DNA of 31,293 nt. It comes from Phoronis australis (lineage: Eukaryota; Phoronida; Phoronidae). How positions within the stretch are numbered: position 1 is the stretch's first letter; the number at the start of each line of letters is the position of its first letter. The notes below the pieces were generated by a model. That model was given only the letters and a program-made list of their open reading frames with translations. It made no database searches and was not told the DNA's origin. Where the stretch lies: positions 1 through 31,293 of the forward strand of contig NMRA01000029.1 in the NCBI GenBank assembly GCA_002633005.1. Direction: 5' to 3'. Shown piece by piece: positions 1 through 11,400 of the stretch. Made by a program: the position numbers and the translations under genes.

Positions 1-710
1 CTAAAATAAAAAATCTTGCCTCTAATCTAGTTTATGCGTACGAAGCTTTACACGAACTGCACTTCGTCCTTTTGCATGTTCTCAGTTGCCTCTGCTGCCA
101 ATAGGGGGCTCTTGGAACATATAATTAGCTTGCGAAATACGACATAAAAACCTTGTATTTTGGAGAAAAGGCAGACAGCATTATTAATTACCATTCTCTG
201 AAAACGGCATTGAGGATTATTGCTTATTACAAAAAATATGTAACGTAAATCAACTGGCATGCGTGGTTCTAAATGAGTAGATGGCGCTGCTTTTGTTTAC
301 GTAGAGACTGAAGACGCATCTAGAATAAGAGCTAAGAGCAGTAACACGAGGACCTTGCTATAATTCAAGACTTCGCGAGATATTGCCCTGCATTTTAAAT
401 GAGAACACGTGGTTTTGGATAAATGTTATAGAGGTTCTAGTGTTACTGAACTCACCCCTGCCTTGTTTTCTATCTGCCTTGTTGGTGCCACAGGGAAAGG
501 AAGGCACCCAAGATGGATATGGCCCCCTAGTGTTCAGTGCAAAAAATCCTTCAACTTGTCAATAGTCATTGTAGCTCTGGGTTCATATTGTAATGTCCCT
601 GCTGGTTTCTACAAATTTTAGTCGCCACCAGTCGCCAGGAATCTGGTGTTCCCCCCATACACCGGGCACCCTAACGCTGAATATTTCTGTCAGTGTGATC
701 ATCAGTGGCA
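1..710. other. Non-coding sequence, no gene seen
   Basis: Only short open frames without recognisable domains occur here, and several overlap on opposite strands, so I call no gene. A TAGATGGCGC motif at 278-287 resembles the core of CTCF sites in invertebrates. No transposon end could be defined. Confidence 0.5.
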
Positions 711-1074
711 TAAAAAGGTACACATTCACAGTCGATAGAATATAATTCACGAGAGACAATTTTATTAATGACTCATTCATGACAGACATGAAGTAAACAG
801 AAGTAACGGTCTCGTATTCATATATCACACATCTTTGACTGGTATGATACAAAACTAGGCTAAACGTTGAGCTCATTTACCACTTCATTCAGAAAAAAGG
901 TACACATTCACAGTCATTAGAAAATAATTCACGAGAGACAATTTTATTAATGACTCATTCATGACAGACATGAAGTAAACAGAAGTAACGGTCTCGACTT
1001 CATATATCACACATCTTTGACTGGTATGATACAAAACTAGGCTAAACGTTGAGCTCATTTACCACTCCATTCAG
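711..1074. repeat. Two-copy tandem duplication, 182-bp unit
   Basis: Copy 1 is 711-892 and copy 2 is 893-1074, adjacent and in the same orientation. Each unit begins with an A-run followed by GGTACACATTCACAGTC and ends with CATTCAG. The copies differ at only a few places, for example CGATAGAATAT versus CATTAGAAAAT and GTATTC versus GACTTC near the middle. Near identity suggests a young local duplication. Neither copy shows convincing coding potential. A collapsed or expanded copy number in assembly is possible. Confidence 0.93.
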
Positions 1075-1770
1075 TAAATCTAACGATATAACAGCATCTT
1101 CAGCAGATTTGCATCGTCATAAACATTGCTGCAGACAACCTCGAAAAAATCCACCAATATGCGATTCACTTAATATCACAGGTAAATACTTTACCAGTGG
1201 GTTCTCGTAATGTTTTCTCCATTTTGGCTCTTCCGAGGGTGAACGTTTTTAACTGACTTATCTCCTTCATCGAATATGTTCGTCAGAAAGTTCTTAACCT
1301 TTGATGAAAATCTTGTTGACACTTTACCTGTTTTCAATGCCTAACCTATTGCTTCAGCATTCGTCTCATCCAAATAGTACTCTGAGGCTGCCTCAAATGA
1401 CGCTCCAAATCGAGGCTGTTGATCTATCACCACTAGTACACGCACGCCCTCTAGTTATTGTAGATTTTCCGAATAGCCCCATTAAAAACAGCCACAGTAG
1501 AGGCAGAGCAAACGGATGGGGTTCTTGATGGTAATTTGCGACCCTGTAGAGCTGAACTCAGTTCCACCTGGCGTGATGAGATCACAAACACCTAGCTGGT
1601 GCTGATTTGTAATTCGACTCATTTTATGACCACTATAGTTAATTAATTAAATCACATACATGTGCTTCTTTGATTGTACTTGATCATTTAGGAAGAACGG
1701 AAGGAAATTCGAAGCCCCTTGAAATGTCGACCTATTTTTCTTTAACCAAATCTGCGTACTCCTGGAGTAC
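1075..1770. other. Non-coding sequence, no gene seen
   Basis: An open frame of 75 codons at 1301-1528 has no domain, no recognisable composition bias and no splice context that would make it credible. Nothing else was identified before the target duplication of the element that starts at 1780. Confidence 0.45.
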
Positions 1771-1779
1771 TGTGTAATG
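1771..1779. repeat. Left target-site duplication
   Basis: TGTGTAATG immediately precedes the left terminal inverted repeat and is repeated exactly at 2360-2368 after the right end. Confidence 0.85.
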
Positions 1780-2359
1780 CTCGCTGGTTTCCTACGTGCC
1801 TAGCCAGCCAGCACGCAGGTATCACGCAGTAGCACGCGCTTTAGCATTGGTTGGTGTAACCTTGGCAGTCAATGGTTAGCTTTACCACAACGTGAATAAA
1901 ATGGGGGACTATGAACGATTTTTAGCCTTGTCATGCAAGTGGCGTAGCAGCAACTATTTTGATTCTGCAGTAATGTTTAATAGCCGCGTGCTTGAAGCAC
2001 ATACATGTACAATAAACACATATCTGGACGATTTAACCGGTGCGGTGTTATTCATACTGTATGAATACAGAACAGTATCGTAAACAAAAGTCATCGACAG
2101 TAGAAAGATGCACTCCGAAAAGGCGCAACCACAATTTCTGGCATTCAGATTTCCTGAACATAAATTTTAAGCACCTATTTGTTTGTACAATACACTTAAT
2201 TGCTCCATCAGTCATGCCAACTTGTTTGCGTAAAGCGCTGCCTGTTGAGAATTTGACTGGCCAATCAGAAACGCCAGTGTAAAAAATTTCCCGAGGAAAA
2301 TTAAGTGATACCTGTGTGGTGGCTACCGATCACCTAACGACACGCAGGGAACCAGCGAG
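1780..2359. mobile_element. Non-autonomous Mutator-like DNA element with 9-bp target duplication
   Basis: The element is 580 bp long. Its left end reads CTCGCTGGTTTCCTACGTG. The reverse complement of its right end reads CTCGCTGGTTCCCTGCGTG, so 17 of the first 19 bases match. A second matching block further in, CACGCAGGTATCAC versus CACACAGGTATCAC, shows that the inverted repeat runs about 50 bp with internal divergence. Directly outside both ends is the identical 9-mer TGTGTAATG (1771-1779 and 2360-2368). A 9-bp duplication is characteristic of the Mutator/MULE superfamily, and that is the basis for the class. No transposase is encoded; the short open frames inside show no domain, so it would depend on a transposase elsewhere. 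hAT (8 bp) is less likely on duplication length. Confidence 0.85.
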
Positions 2360-2368
2360 TGTGTAATG
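2360..2368. repeat. Right target-site duplication
   Basis: TGTGTAATG immediately follows the right terminal inverted repeat, identical to 1771-1779. The perfect match implies the insertion is not ancient. Confidence 0.85.
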
Positions 2369-4969
2369 TTGTTTTAGTTGATGTAAGCGTTCTGGTGATG
2401 ATGTGAGCGGCCTGATGATCATGCACATTAGATGACATAAGTGGAGAAGGTCGGCCAAGACGCTTTGCCGTGAAAGTTGCCGATTGAATTAGGAAAATCT
2501 GGAGGTATGCATAGTAGCTATTGGTTTCGATTTCAACAAATGTAACTAGTGAGCGTGTTGCAGTCGCAGATGAAATGTGTGACGTAGATTACCCCCAGAT
2601 TGACATTTTTTAATAATTTCGGAAGTGTCTGGTGGGCGACCATATTATATAGCTGTTGTTTACCATTCTCTTTTTTATAGTATATCATCGTCAAGCGGCT
2701 GATTAAAGGTACGTGTGCCCGTAGTCAGGAGAGGCAAACTACCCATTCCTATGTGACACTTAAAAACGATAACGATGAAATGTTTTCTGTTAGAGCCAAA
2801 AATTGTGAGGTATTCAAAACCGAGAAAAACCCCAACTTAATCTAACGCAAGAAGAAATGTAAACCTTTAAAACACACAAGTCACATCGCGCAAAAAAATC
2901 AAGATCGATTTTTAACAGGATTTTAATTACTATTTTAATTAGATGTGTCTTTTCAGAAACATATACAAATCTTACATTTTGACAGAGGTGCCTCTGCGCA
3001 GGTAGCCGTAAAGGAAAAACATGTCATTACCCAACTTTGTTTCCCAGATTTGTAGGCAAGGGCCTAAACAAGATTCAAAAATAAGTTCCAAATATGTCGA
3101 ACCATCTTTATACAAGGTTAAAAAACACTTTCACATACACAGCCATTCAACAATTGGCGAACATAGAAATTATATCTAAGCATGATGCATGTAGTGTTTC
3201 CAACAAAAAGCCACCGTAGCATTAAAGTTACGTGCGTTGCCCATAGTCTACAGTTTAAGACAAAAAGAAACTAGTGTGTCGGTTTAACATGTTCGTCTCG
3301 TTCATCTCGTCTTTCTGTCTCTACACGCTGATCGTAATGTTTATCACGTGAATCTGTACACGTGTCACAAATGAACACGAAATCAATAGAACTATGCACT
3401 GTGGAACGTGCTTGCTTTAGTTCCTTGAGTTACTCTACCGTCATAAATAAACAATCTCAGTTAGACGTAAGAAAACGGGACTTCACGTGATGTTATCAGC
3501 TGCTGTGGCCAGAAAATTATATATTCGCACATTTACAGGCATGTTCGTTAAAGTGATATTGAAGCCGTTTTCGCCTGTTAACAGATAATAGTTGGATCCT
3601 CAAGGAAGACGTCAATGGAGCTCAGAGACGGTAGAAAGGGAGACAAATCTCCTAGTGAAATCCCATTGGACGACCACCGGCGGACATTGTTGCTTCATGG
3701 ACCGTAGAGACGTCTAGCGGGGTGTGCAATAAAAAGTATGGCAAATTATGACGGCTCCGGTCGGTATTTTTTGCATTGCCTACGGCAGCAGCAACAATTA
3801 GTTGAAAATTCGTGACTTATGCTTTTTCGCTTCCCCACTCATTAAAGTAGATGATGTTCACGAGTGAAATAAATGATGTTTTTGCGTGAAACTGTTGCCA
3901 GTCAACCAGTGATAGGCTGGGTGATTTAAACTCAATGTCTGCACTGTTCCCTGCATTTGATCGCTGATATAGAAAATTATCGTAAATGGTTTGCATGATT
4001 TTGGGAACTAGTGATTAGTTTATTCTATGCCCATTGGTGCTTCTAACTACTTTCTTTCATTTCGTTCTGAAGTATTAATACATTCAGATCTAAAAGATAA
4101 TTATATTTACAATTACTTTTTATTTACTAATTTTATTATTGTTGTATTATCATATATTTGTTTTATCTATACTTTATTATTTATTAATTATGATTTATTT
4201 ATTATTATTTATTGATCGTTTTTTTACTTATTCGCTGTTACTTATTTAAATAATTACTTCTGATCCCATACAGTCAACATCCTGGCTGTCGTTGGTCAAT
4301 AAACAATATTATACGATAGTAATGAACACTCCTAAAAACATATTGTTTAAGGTGCAGTAGTGGGTGCATTGTGTCGCTCCTTTTTACAAATCATGACTTG
4401 CACTGGCCTGTTTTCGTGAATCAGGATAAACCATCCGCAGACTGATTTCTAGTCGAAACTCAAAAGCCAATAGAGAAACAGGCCCTGATCACAAGCAATA
4501 ATTTCGAATGTTATTAGGGAACAAGATATGGCCACTCTTATAACAGTAAATGACCTAAATCAAAAATTTGTTTTTATCAGAAAGCCCAAGTTGATCAAAG
4601 GAAACTATTGCGTTCTCGGTTGGTTGTTTTTAATCTGTTATCGGTGAAACAATTTGATAAGACACGAAACGACAATATTAAGTCAAGTTTCTACATTAGC
4701 TGAGCTATGATGTCATGCTTTGTTTGAAAAATTGACGTAAAGGACAGGAATGATGTTGGAAGTTATGACATATGACGCGTGGGCACACTATTCGCTGCGT
4801 TGGTGAATGTACGCTTGGCCCTGGAACGTTATCGTCTGCTTTGTGTTGTAAATAGTACGGCTGCATTCACTGAAGGTCATGTGACAGAACTATCTGTAGA
4901 TTGTCATTCAAAGGAAGAAAAACATAACTAAACAGTGACTGTTTTGTCTGAAGCAGTAAATTAAAGGAT
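2369..4969. other. Non-coding sequence upstream of the BTB gene, with an AT-rich block
   Basis: No coding region is supported. The stretch 4020-4260 is strongly AT-rich, with runs of TTTATTATT and TATTTATT; the 62-codon frame in it is compositional. The promoter or 5' untranslated exons of the gene beginning at 4970 could lie here, but no TATA box at a sensible distance was recognised. Confidence 0.45.
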
Positions 4970-5433
4970 ATGCGTGAAACTCTTCATTCGCAATGCAACC
5001 AGTCTATCCCAGAAAGTTATTCGCTACAGTGCTCGCCTTCAGACGATAAAAACACCAACGTCCACTATCCTCCAATTCAAAATATAACGCCAGATCAAAA
5101 CGTTCGGAGGACGTTGGAAGGTGGACCATCAGGCGTTGAGTCAAAACGACACTTCGCTGTGCAAGGGAAGACACAAACTTCAAACAAGCAGCATAAGTCA
5201 AGCAACAAAATCGCTGAGAACTTTGGGAATCAAAAGAGGCGCGCTAAGTGCAAAGGAGAAGTCGTTTTACCTTTTATCGAAAACTACCCACCTGCCGACA
5301 AACAACCCAGAGATATTGTACCTCAGTTCGTGATAGCACACCCTACAAGTATTACACTAGGCTGCAACGGACCCGACGCGGAATACGTTCTTCTTCGACA
5401 AGATTTCGGAGAATCGGAAATAGCCGCAGGCAG
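4970..5433 (+). CDS. Exon 1 of the BTB-BACK gene (start codon to CAG|GTAACA donor)
   Basis: The frame opens with ATG at 4970 after an upstream in-frame stop and runs 154 codons plus two bases to a CAG|GTAACA donor at 5433/5434, three bases before the frame would hit TAA. The encoded segment is polar and low in hydrophobic clusters (MRETLHSQCNQSIPESY at the start), matching the character of exon 2. The leftover AG joins with the first base of exon 2 to give an arginine codon. Joining to exon 2 across a 4.8-kb intron is inferred from phase and composition only, so this could instead belong to a different transcript or have small exons between. Confidence 0.6.
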
Positions 5434-8400
5434 GTAACACTAAACACGTGTGTTCAATTAGTTCGATTAAACCCTCAAATCTTTATTTATTGAAATGAAT
5501 TGTTCTAAAGCTCTCTTTACCCCCACACCCCGCGANAAACAATAAAAAATAAGGACGATTGATACAATGATAAATTACGATGTAAACTCTTCAAATATGA
5601 CATAAGCAATGATAGTCGGTGGGCCAGATCTCATAGCGTTCATCCTTGTGAGTACTTTGGGGGGGCAACCTAGTTTTTTCTATGTGGCTAGATAATATAC
5701 CTATAAATCAAATTCCAAAAAGTTCCCACGTCTACATTTGCACATTTTTTTAAAAAAGGTGTTTTTGTTGCACAAAATATGCACATTCCTGCCACTTGAT
5801 GGCGCTTTTCTATTGAATTGACCAATCAGAGAGCCAGATTGTATTGTTGTGCTTAGTTACTTCAATATGGCTGCTCCCATGGAGTGTGATGCCTGTATAA
5901 TTCAAGGTTGATCAAACAGCACAAAATTGTGATGTCAGCGCCTAAAGAAGCTTAGAAAAGCTTCCTGACGAAAGCTGATTGACTATGCAACTCTGTAGAT
6001 CAGTAGATCAAAAAGAAGAAGAGGTGTCATAAACGTTTGTGCAGAAAACAGCTGCATGTCCTGGTAGCCTATATACACAGTATATTGCTGAGTGCTGTAG
6101 ACTAGAAGACCAAGTGTCAGACCAAAAAATTGAAAGGGCTATCTTGCCGTATCGTTGCAAACAAGGCACCAACAGTAGTACTAAAAAGCTGAAGTTGCTG
6201 AAAGTGATACAGATGCTATCCAAGATTTCCCAAGAAAATCAATTATACTTCCAAAATCTGAAACACCCAATTAACGTGAACAAGATAGGAACATTCTGAA
6301 ACATGAGTGCATGATTTGTTAGCAGGAAAAGTACATTATGGGCCATATTTCAAGAAAGAGAAAGAAGTATGGCTTTCAAAAACAGGTACGTGTTTTTGAA
6401 AAATACATCTTGGTGTTTTCCATGTGTGTTTCAGTATTATCGCCAGTTGTTTTTTTTAACTTGTTCAGCGTTCAGCCCCTTGGCTGCCTAGGCCTTAGAC
6501 AATACTGCTGACCCAGTAGAGACGATGATCATTCCATAGGTACTCCATATGCCGGATACTTTTCGGCAAATTATGTTCCTATAAGTTTAGAAGTACCGCG
6601 TAGAGAGATGCCTCTGAGGAGGTCGTTAATGTTTTCATTTGTTCCCAATTTAAACAAATACTCCTGAAATCCAGTTTTTCGAACACTCCATTCACTTGCC
6701 ACATCGACACTGCTTGCGCTAAGGGATAATCCTATGGCGTTATACTGTGGGTGTGATTTTAAAGCACTTTAGGTAAAAAATTTTTGAGAAGGTTAAATGG
6801 AGTAGATGGTTGCAAACAACATGCCCAAGTGGCCGTCATCCCCTGCCGTAGTCTCATTTTTTGTAAACATTAATTACTTAGGTAGCTGCAATGACAATTA
6901 AATTAAACTGCCTAAGTGGCCATCGTCGCTGTCGAAATTTGAGGACGATGGAAGCCACTGTCCATTTCGTCAAACGCCGATTACCTTAAATGTAAATCAA
7001 TTGACTATGGTTTGAGCATCTGATTTAAAAAAATTAAATTTCAATCACTGCACTGGTATATCAGCTGATTTATTTTCAGTTGCATCAACTGATCTAATTA
7101 TTAGACGATCAGCATTATTAGGCTACAGATCAAACGGCATGTAAATTTGTTAGGCTGGTGGTGGATCAGTTCCTGATAAGTCCGTCTGAAAAAATTGTAT
7201 GCCAACTCACTCATAGTTGAATGTTAAATTAGTGTTAACAGTTCGGGTTTTTTTTCAGTTGGACTTGTATCGCAAGCAACAGCTCAGTTCAGAGCCCTGA
7301 ATATGCAAATGAAATTCAAAGATAAAGAATGTGTCTTAGAAGCCAAGTGCCACAGATCATCATGCTATAAAAAATAGAAAGACAACGATTGTGAAGAGTG
7401 ACGAATTCACAGTTTTCAGAGATGTTTTTCTACAGTTTTGTTTGGAGTTCATTGAATCGAAGCTTCTAACACAAGGAGATGTCATTTGCCTTTCAAAACT
7501 AAAGCAAGACTTTGAAGCTGTTCTTCAGAAAGCTGGTGTGCATGGAGTTATTTGGACAGGCAATCTTAAGAAATATTGTTGAAGCTACTCACTGTTGTAG
7601 TTTGTGCCCGACTAAGAGATACGAAAGTGAATTGAGGCTAGTGTTCAATAATTCACTTGCTGACTCTAATTAACACAGCCCATTATAACATATTTTGAAT
7701 CAAATGTTTGCCCAAATAGTACCCGCCTCCAAACAAGGACTTAGTGTTTGACCCTTCATTGCCTGCGGGCTAATTTTTTTTTAATGTTTATTACGAAATC
7801 TTCAGAATACAATGAATATACATGACCCAGAAAGCGCCAAGAGGCATAAGATCTGGGTAGGTTAATCACCAGTGTGCAGTGCTGTACCCTCTCTAATCGA
7901 CCATAGTTGGCTCCTTGGCGGTGGAGCTTTGCAGTTAATATGTATGGCAATGAACGCATCTCCATTGACAGTACTAAACGATGAACGCTGCAAGTGCAAA
8001 AAGAACATGTGTGCTGGGAAACTGAGTTTGTGCTGCAATGCTGGGTCAAACTGTACAGAATTGTGCAGCTGTGACAACTGTAGTAACATCAGCAACACTG
8101 ACTGCATAACATTGGATAGTTCTTTGACAAGTCAACCACAAATAGACCTCCAACCCCGTTATTTCCTTTTTTGTATTAAAAAGTTAATTTTATCAGTTGA
8201 TTAAGTCATAGAAAGTACATAGTTTGATCATCATTGTCATGTATTTGTCTCATACTGCTTGATAAACGCTGTCAGAATAATCTATTATTTCCATACAGTC
8301 TTTGTGCACATTCACAGAAATCATTCAACTATATTGTTTTTTTACTATAATGTATTTCTGGTGTATTATGCAAACAAGCTGTATTTTACACCATTAGTCA

Positions 8401-11400
8401 ATGTTTTAGTCATTGAGGCACAAATTTTGCCCAGTCTCAAATGTTTTGTGTTATTTTTGTTGCCTGACAATGCCAGAATAACTTTCTAGTAACATTCAGA
8501 CTTAGTTTGCATTTTTGCCACTAGGTGTCTCTTTACATTTTTTAAATTTCACTGTTTACAATTAAATTACAATAGTAAAACATGTATTGTGAGTGTAATA
8601 TTGTTCAATACAATGGCACTGATGGGACCATATTACTTGTTTTACAAAAAAGTCACCAAAACTGTTGTTTTTACAAACGTAAGTACTCACAAAAACCATT
8701 TTCTAGAGGCCCTACAAAATCTGGCCCACCGACTACATGTAGAATAAGCACTGACTTGCAGGACCAACGAGTCGGGCCGTAATCTTTGTAAATGCACTTT
8801 AAAAAGGCAAACTGTTAACTAAAAGAGTTACTCAAAGTTACATGGAGTATATTGTAAACAAGCATACAACAGAAAGCAAATACTAAAAATGTGAAATCAT
8901 GTCCATTCAAATTAACGTGCTAACTCCCTAAGTTTAGTAGAACGGAGCCATTAGTAGGCGCTCGTGGAACTATTTCCGTGACAACGATAGCACACTATTT
9001 CAGGTCATGTTCTTACGTCACTTTCAGTTTTAAAGGGGAAGGCAACTTTTTTATGTCATTTTAGCATAAATAATATTAATTGATTATCCCAGACATATTT
9101 TTCACTTAATTACAACTTTTCGCGATTTGATTAATAATTCATCCTCTACCCCGGAAGTGACGTTTTGGGAGGCAAGAATTTCGCGCCAATTTCTTTTCAT
9201 ATAGTCCGCCTGGGAGAGCTGTCGAGTCAGTCATTGTTCTACCTCGGTTGTGATAAGTGCGGTCGTCGTTTGCTTTTGTTTACGAATCAGTCAACATGCC
9301 ACGCTGTTGCTGCGTACCGGGATGAACTCAAAGCCTGTAAGCAGCCCTGCTGCGATATTGAGTAGTGGGAGTGAATACAGACCCAGTTAGACACCGAGTG
9401 AAGAGGACAGTTCGTCGTCCAATGAACAGATCGGCGGGCCAAACATTGATAAGTGTATTGTGGACTTGTCTAAAGTATTGGAGCTATTTAGAAGGTGCCA
9501 GGTGTGATGCGAGGGAGTCACACGGCGGGATGTAAGCAGTTTGTGTGCTCAGGTAACCATCCAGAGGGAGTGTGTCGCGGGACACTCGGGCAAGTGGGAC
9601 AGTTGTTCCTCTGTCCGTGAAACAATAATGAGTACATCCGGGCACGCAGCAAGAGTGTGGCATATTGACTGACTCGTAAACAAAAGCAAACGACGACCGA
9701 ACTTATCACAACCGAGGTAGAGCGATGACTGACTCGGCTGCTCTCAGTCTGTCTACATAAAAAAATTGGCGCGAAATGCTTGCCTTCCAAAACGTCACTT
9801 CCAGAGTAGCAGACGAGTAATTGTTCAAATTACAAAAAGCTGTAATTAACTGAAAAAATATATCTTGGTCAATCAACGAACCTTATTTTTGCTAAAATGA
9901 CATGCAAAAAGGTTGCCTTCGCCTTTAACCACCAGACTTGAGCTAGAGCAGATTCGCGTGTAGGTAAGTTTCACGCGAAAGTCATGCAGCGACGTAACAT
10001 GATTATGAAATGTGTAAAAAGCGCAAACATAATCTATTGCCACAGATCATGGGTCGAGGGGGTTGAGGATTGAAGGGGTCGTGGGGTGTGGGGGTCGAGG
10101 GGTTTTAGAACAATCCTATTGAAATGTTGTTTTGAAAAGCGTTACTCCCTGAATTGCACAAATTGTCACTGTATTGGATAACTAACTATAAAATACAGTT
10201 ACACTGGAACACTATTCAACAGCTGGCGATACATAATACTCATTTACACAAACAATGTTTTGACATTCACTTTTATAGCTAGATACCTTCCCAGACCGCC
10301 TGCTTCAGATACACCAGAGACACCTTCCGGAGATTATATTATTTGCCCCCAACAGTCGGGGGCAACAAGCAACGCTAGCCGTGAACCAGAGAATCGATTT
10401 TCAATCCTAAAAGAACACTTTGAATCAAACGACTCGTTTGCTTTGTCCGACGCGAGATGCAAACTGCAAATAGATAGGACTAAAGAAAGCAGCAACAACA
10501 ACGCGCGCGATACACGTCATGTGACCGGAAGTACCATGGATCGACGACGCCAACATGCCAAGTCGAACAGACACTCCAAACGGGGTAGTCAACTTGCTGA
10601 GTCTGAGCAGTTTCGCAGACCGATATCACACAGACGGGAATCGGAGCATTTTAAGCGTTTACACGAACGAAAAACTCCTGTTTCCATATTTCCTGATGAG
10701 TCGCGAAGACCGAAACATACTTGCCATATAAAATCCGTTTTCTATGAGGTAAACAGAGCAAACAAACCAAGATATGACCAAGACTGTGATCCTGAACACT
10801 GTCATAATCTACGGAGGGCTGATCGTGTGAAAAATGCCAGCACACAACCGAAGATCGAATGTAGAGAACGCTCTGGAAGACACACTGAGTCCCCAACTTT
10901 ACCTCATTTCCAGCAAAGATTTCAAAAAAGTCCTCCTAATGATTTGTATTCCCAAACGTCAACTATTACACTGTCATCAGCCACTGAAGTTTCAGAAATG
11001 GAGGAATGGCCAAGGCACAGTTCTCACCCCTCAAAACGTAAGTGTGTTGGCTTTATACCAAAACCACCACCTCGGGAGAGGCACAATAGTTCCTATCGAC
11101 GCCCACCATCTTCCAGAAAATCAAAGGTACGGACATCGTGGATTGCTGGGGAGAACAGACCCAAGCCAAGACCTTGCTCTTATACCGAGGATGAAGCGCA
11201 GAATCACTATTTAGAAAGTCAAAGCAACCCGTTCCAGTTACCGCAACTACAAAGGTCTTACTGTAGAAAGAGTCCGCGTCCTGGTGAATGTTTTGAAGAT
11301 ATTTATCAAGTTCCGAAACACCTGGATCCAGTTGAAGGCCAAGAACATCCTTTCCCCGGATATGTGTCTCACTCTATTAAGAATGCTAAAACTAATCCCC

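Larger units (their letters stand above)
5434..10282 (+). other. Intron 1 of the BTB-BACK gene (inferred)
   Basis: This 4.8-kb interval begins GTAACA and ends CTAG. It contains a single ambiguous base at 5536, a decayed transposon-like coding region (about 5867-8110), an 891-bp palindromic THAP-type element (9034-9924) and a G-rich minisatellite (10051-10104). Between these it is AT-rich and shows no other coding signal. Undetected short exons are possible. Confidence 0.5.

Noticed and set aside
4027-4215. 62-codon hydrophobic frame
   Set aside because: Explained by extreme AT content (TTT, ATT and TAT codons).
6820-6935. Repeated GCCYAAGTGGCCRTC motif at about 6823 and 6909
   Set aside because: Short and imperfect; not enough to define an element.
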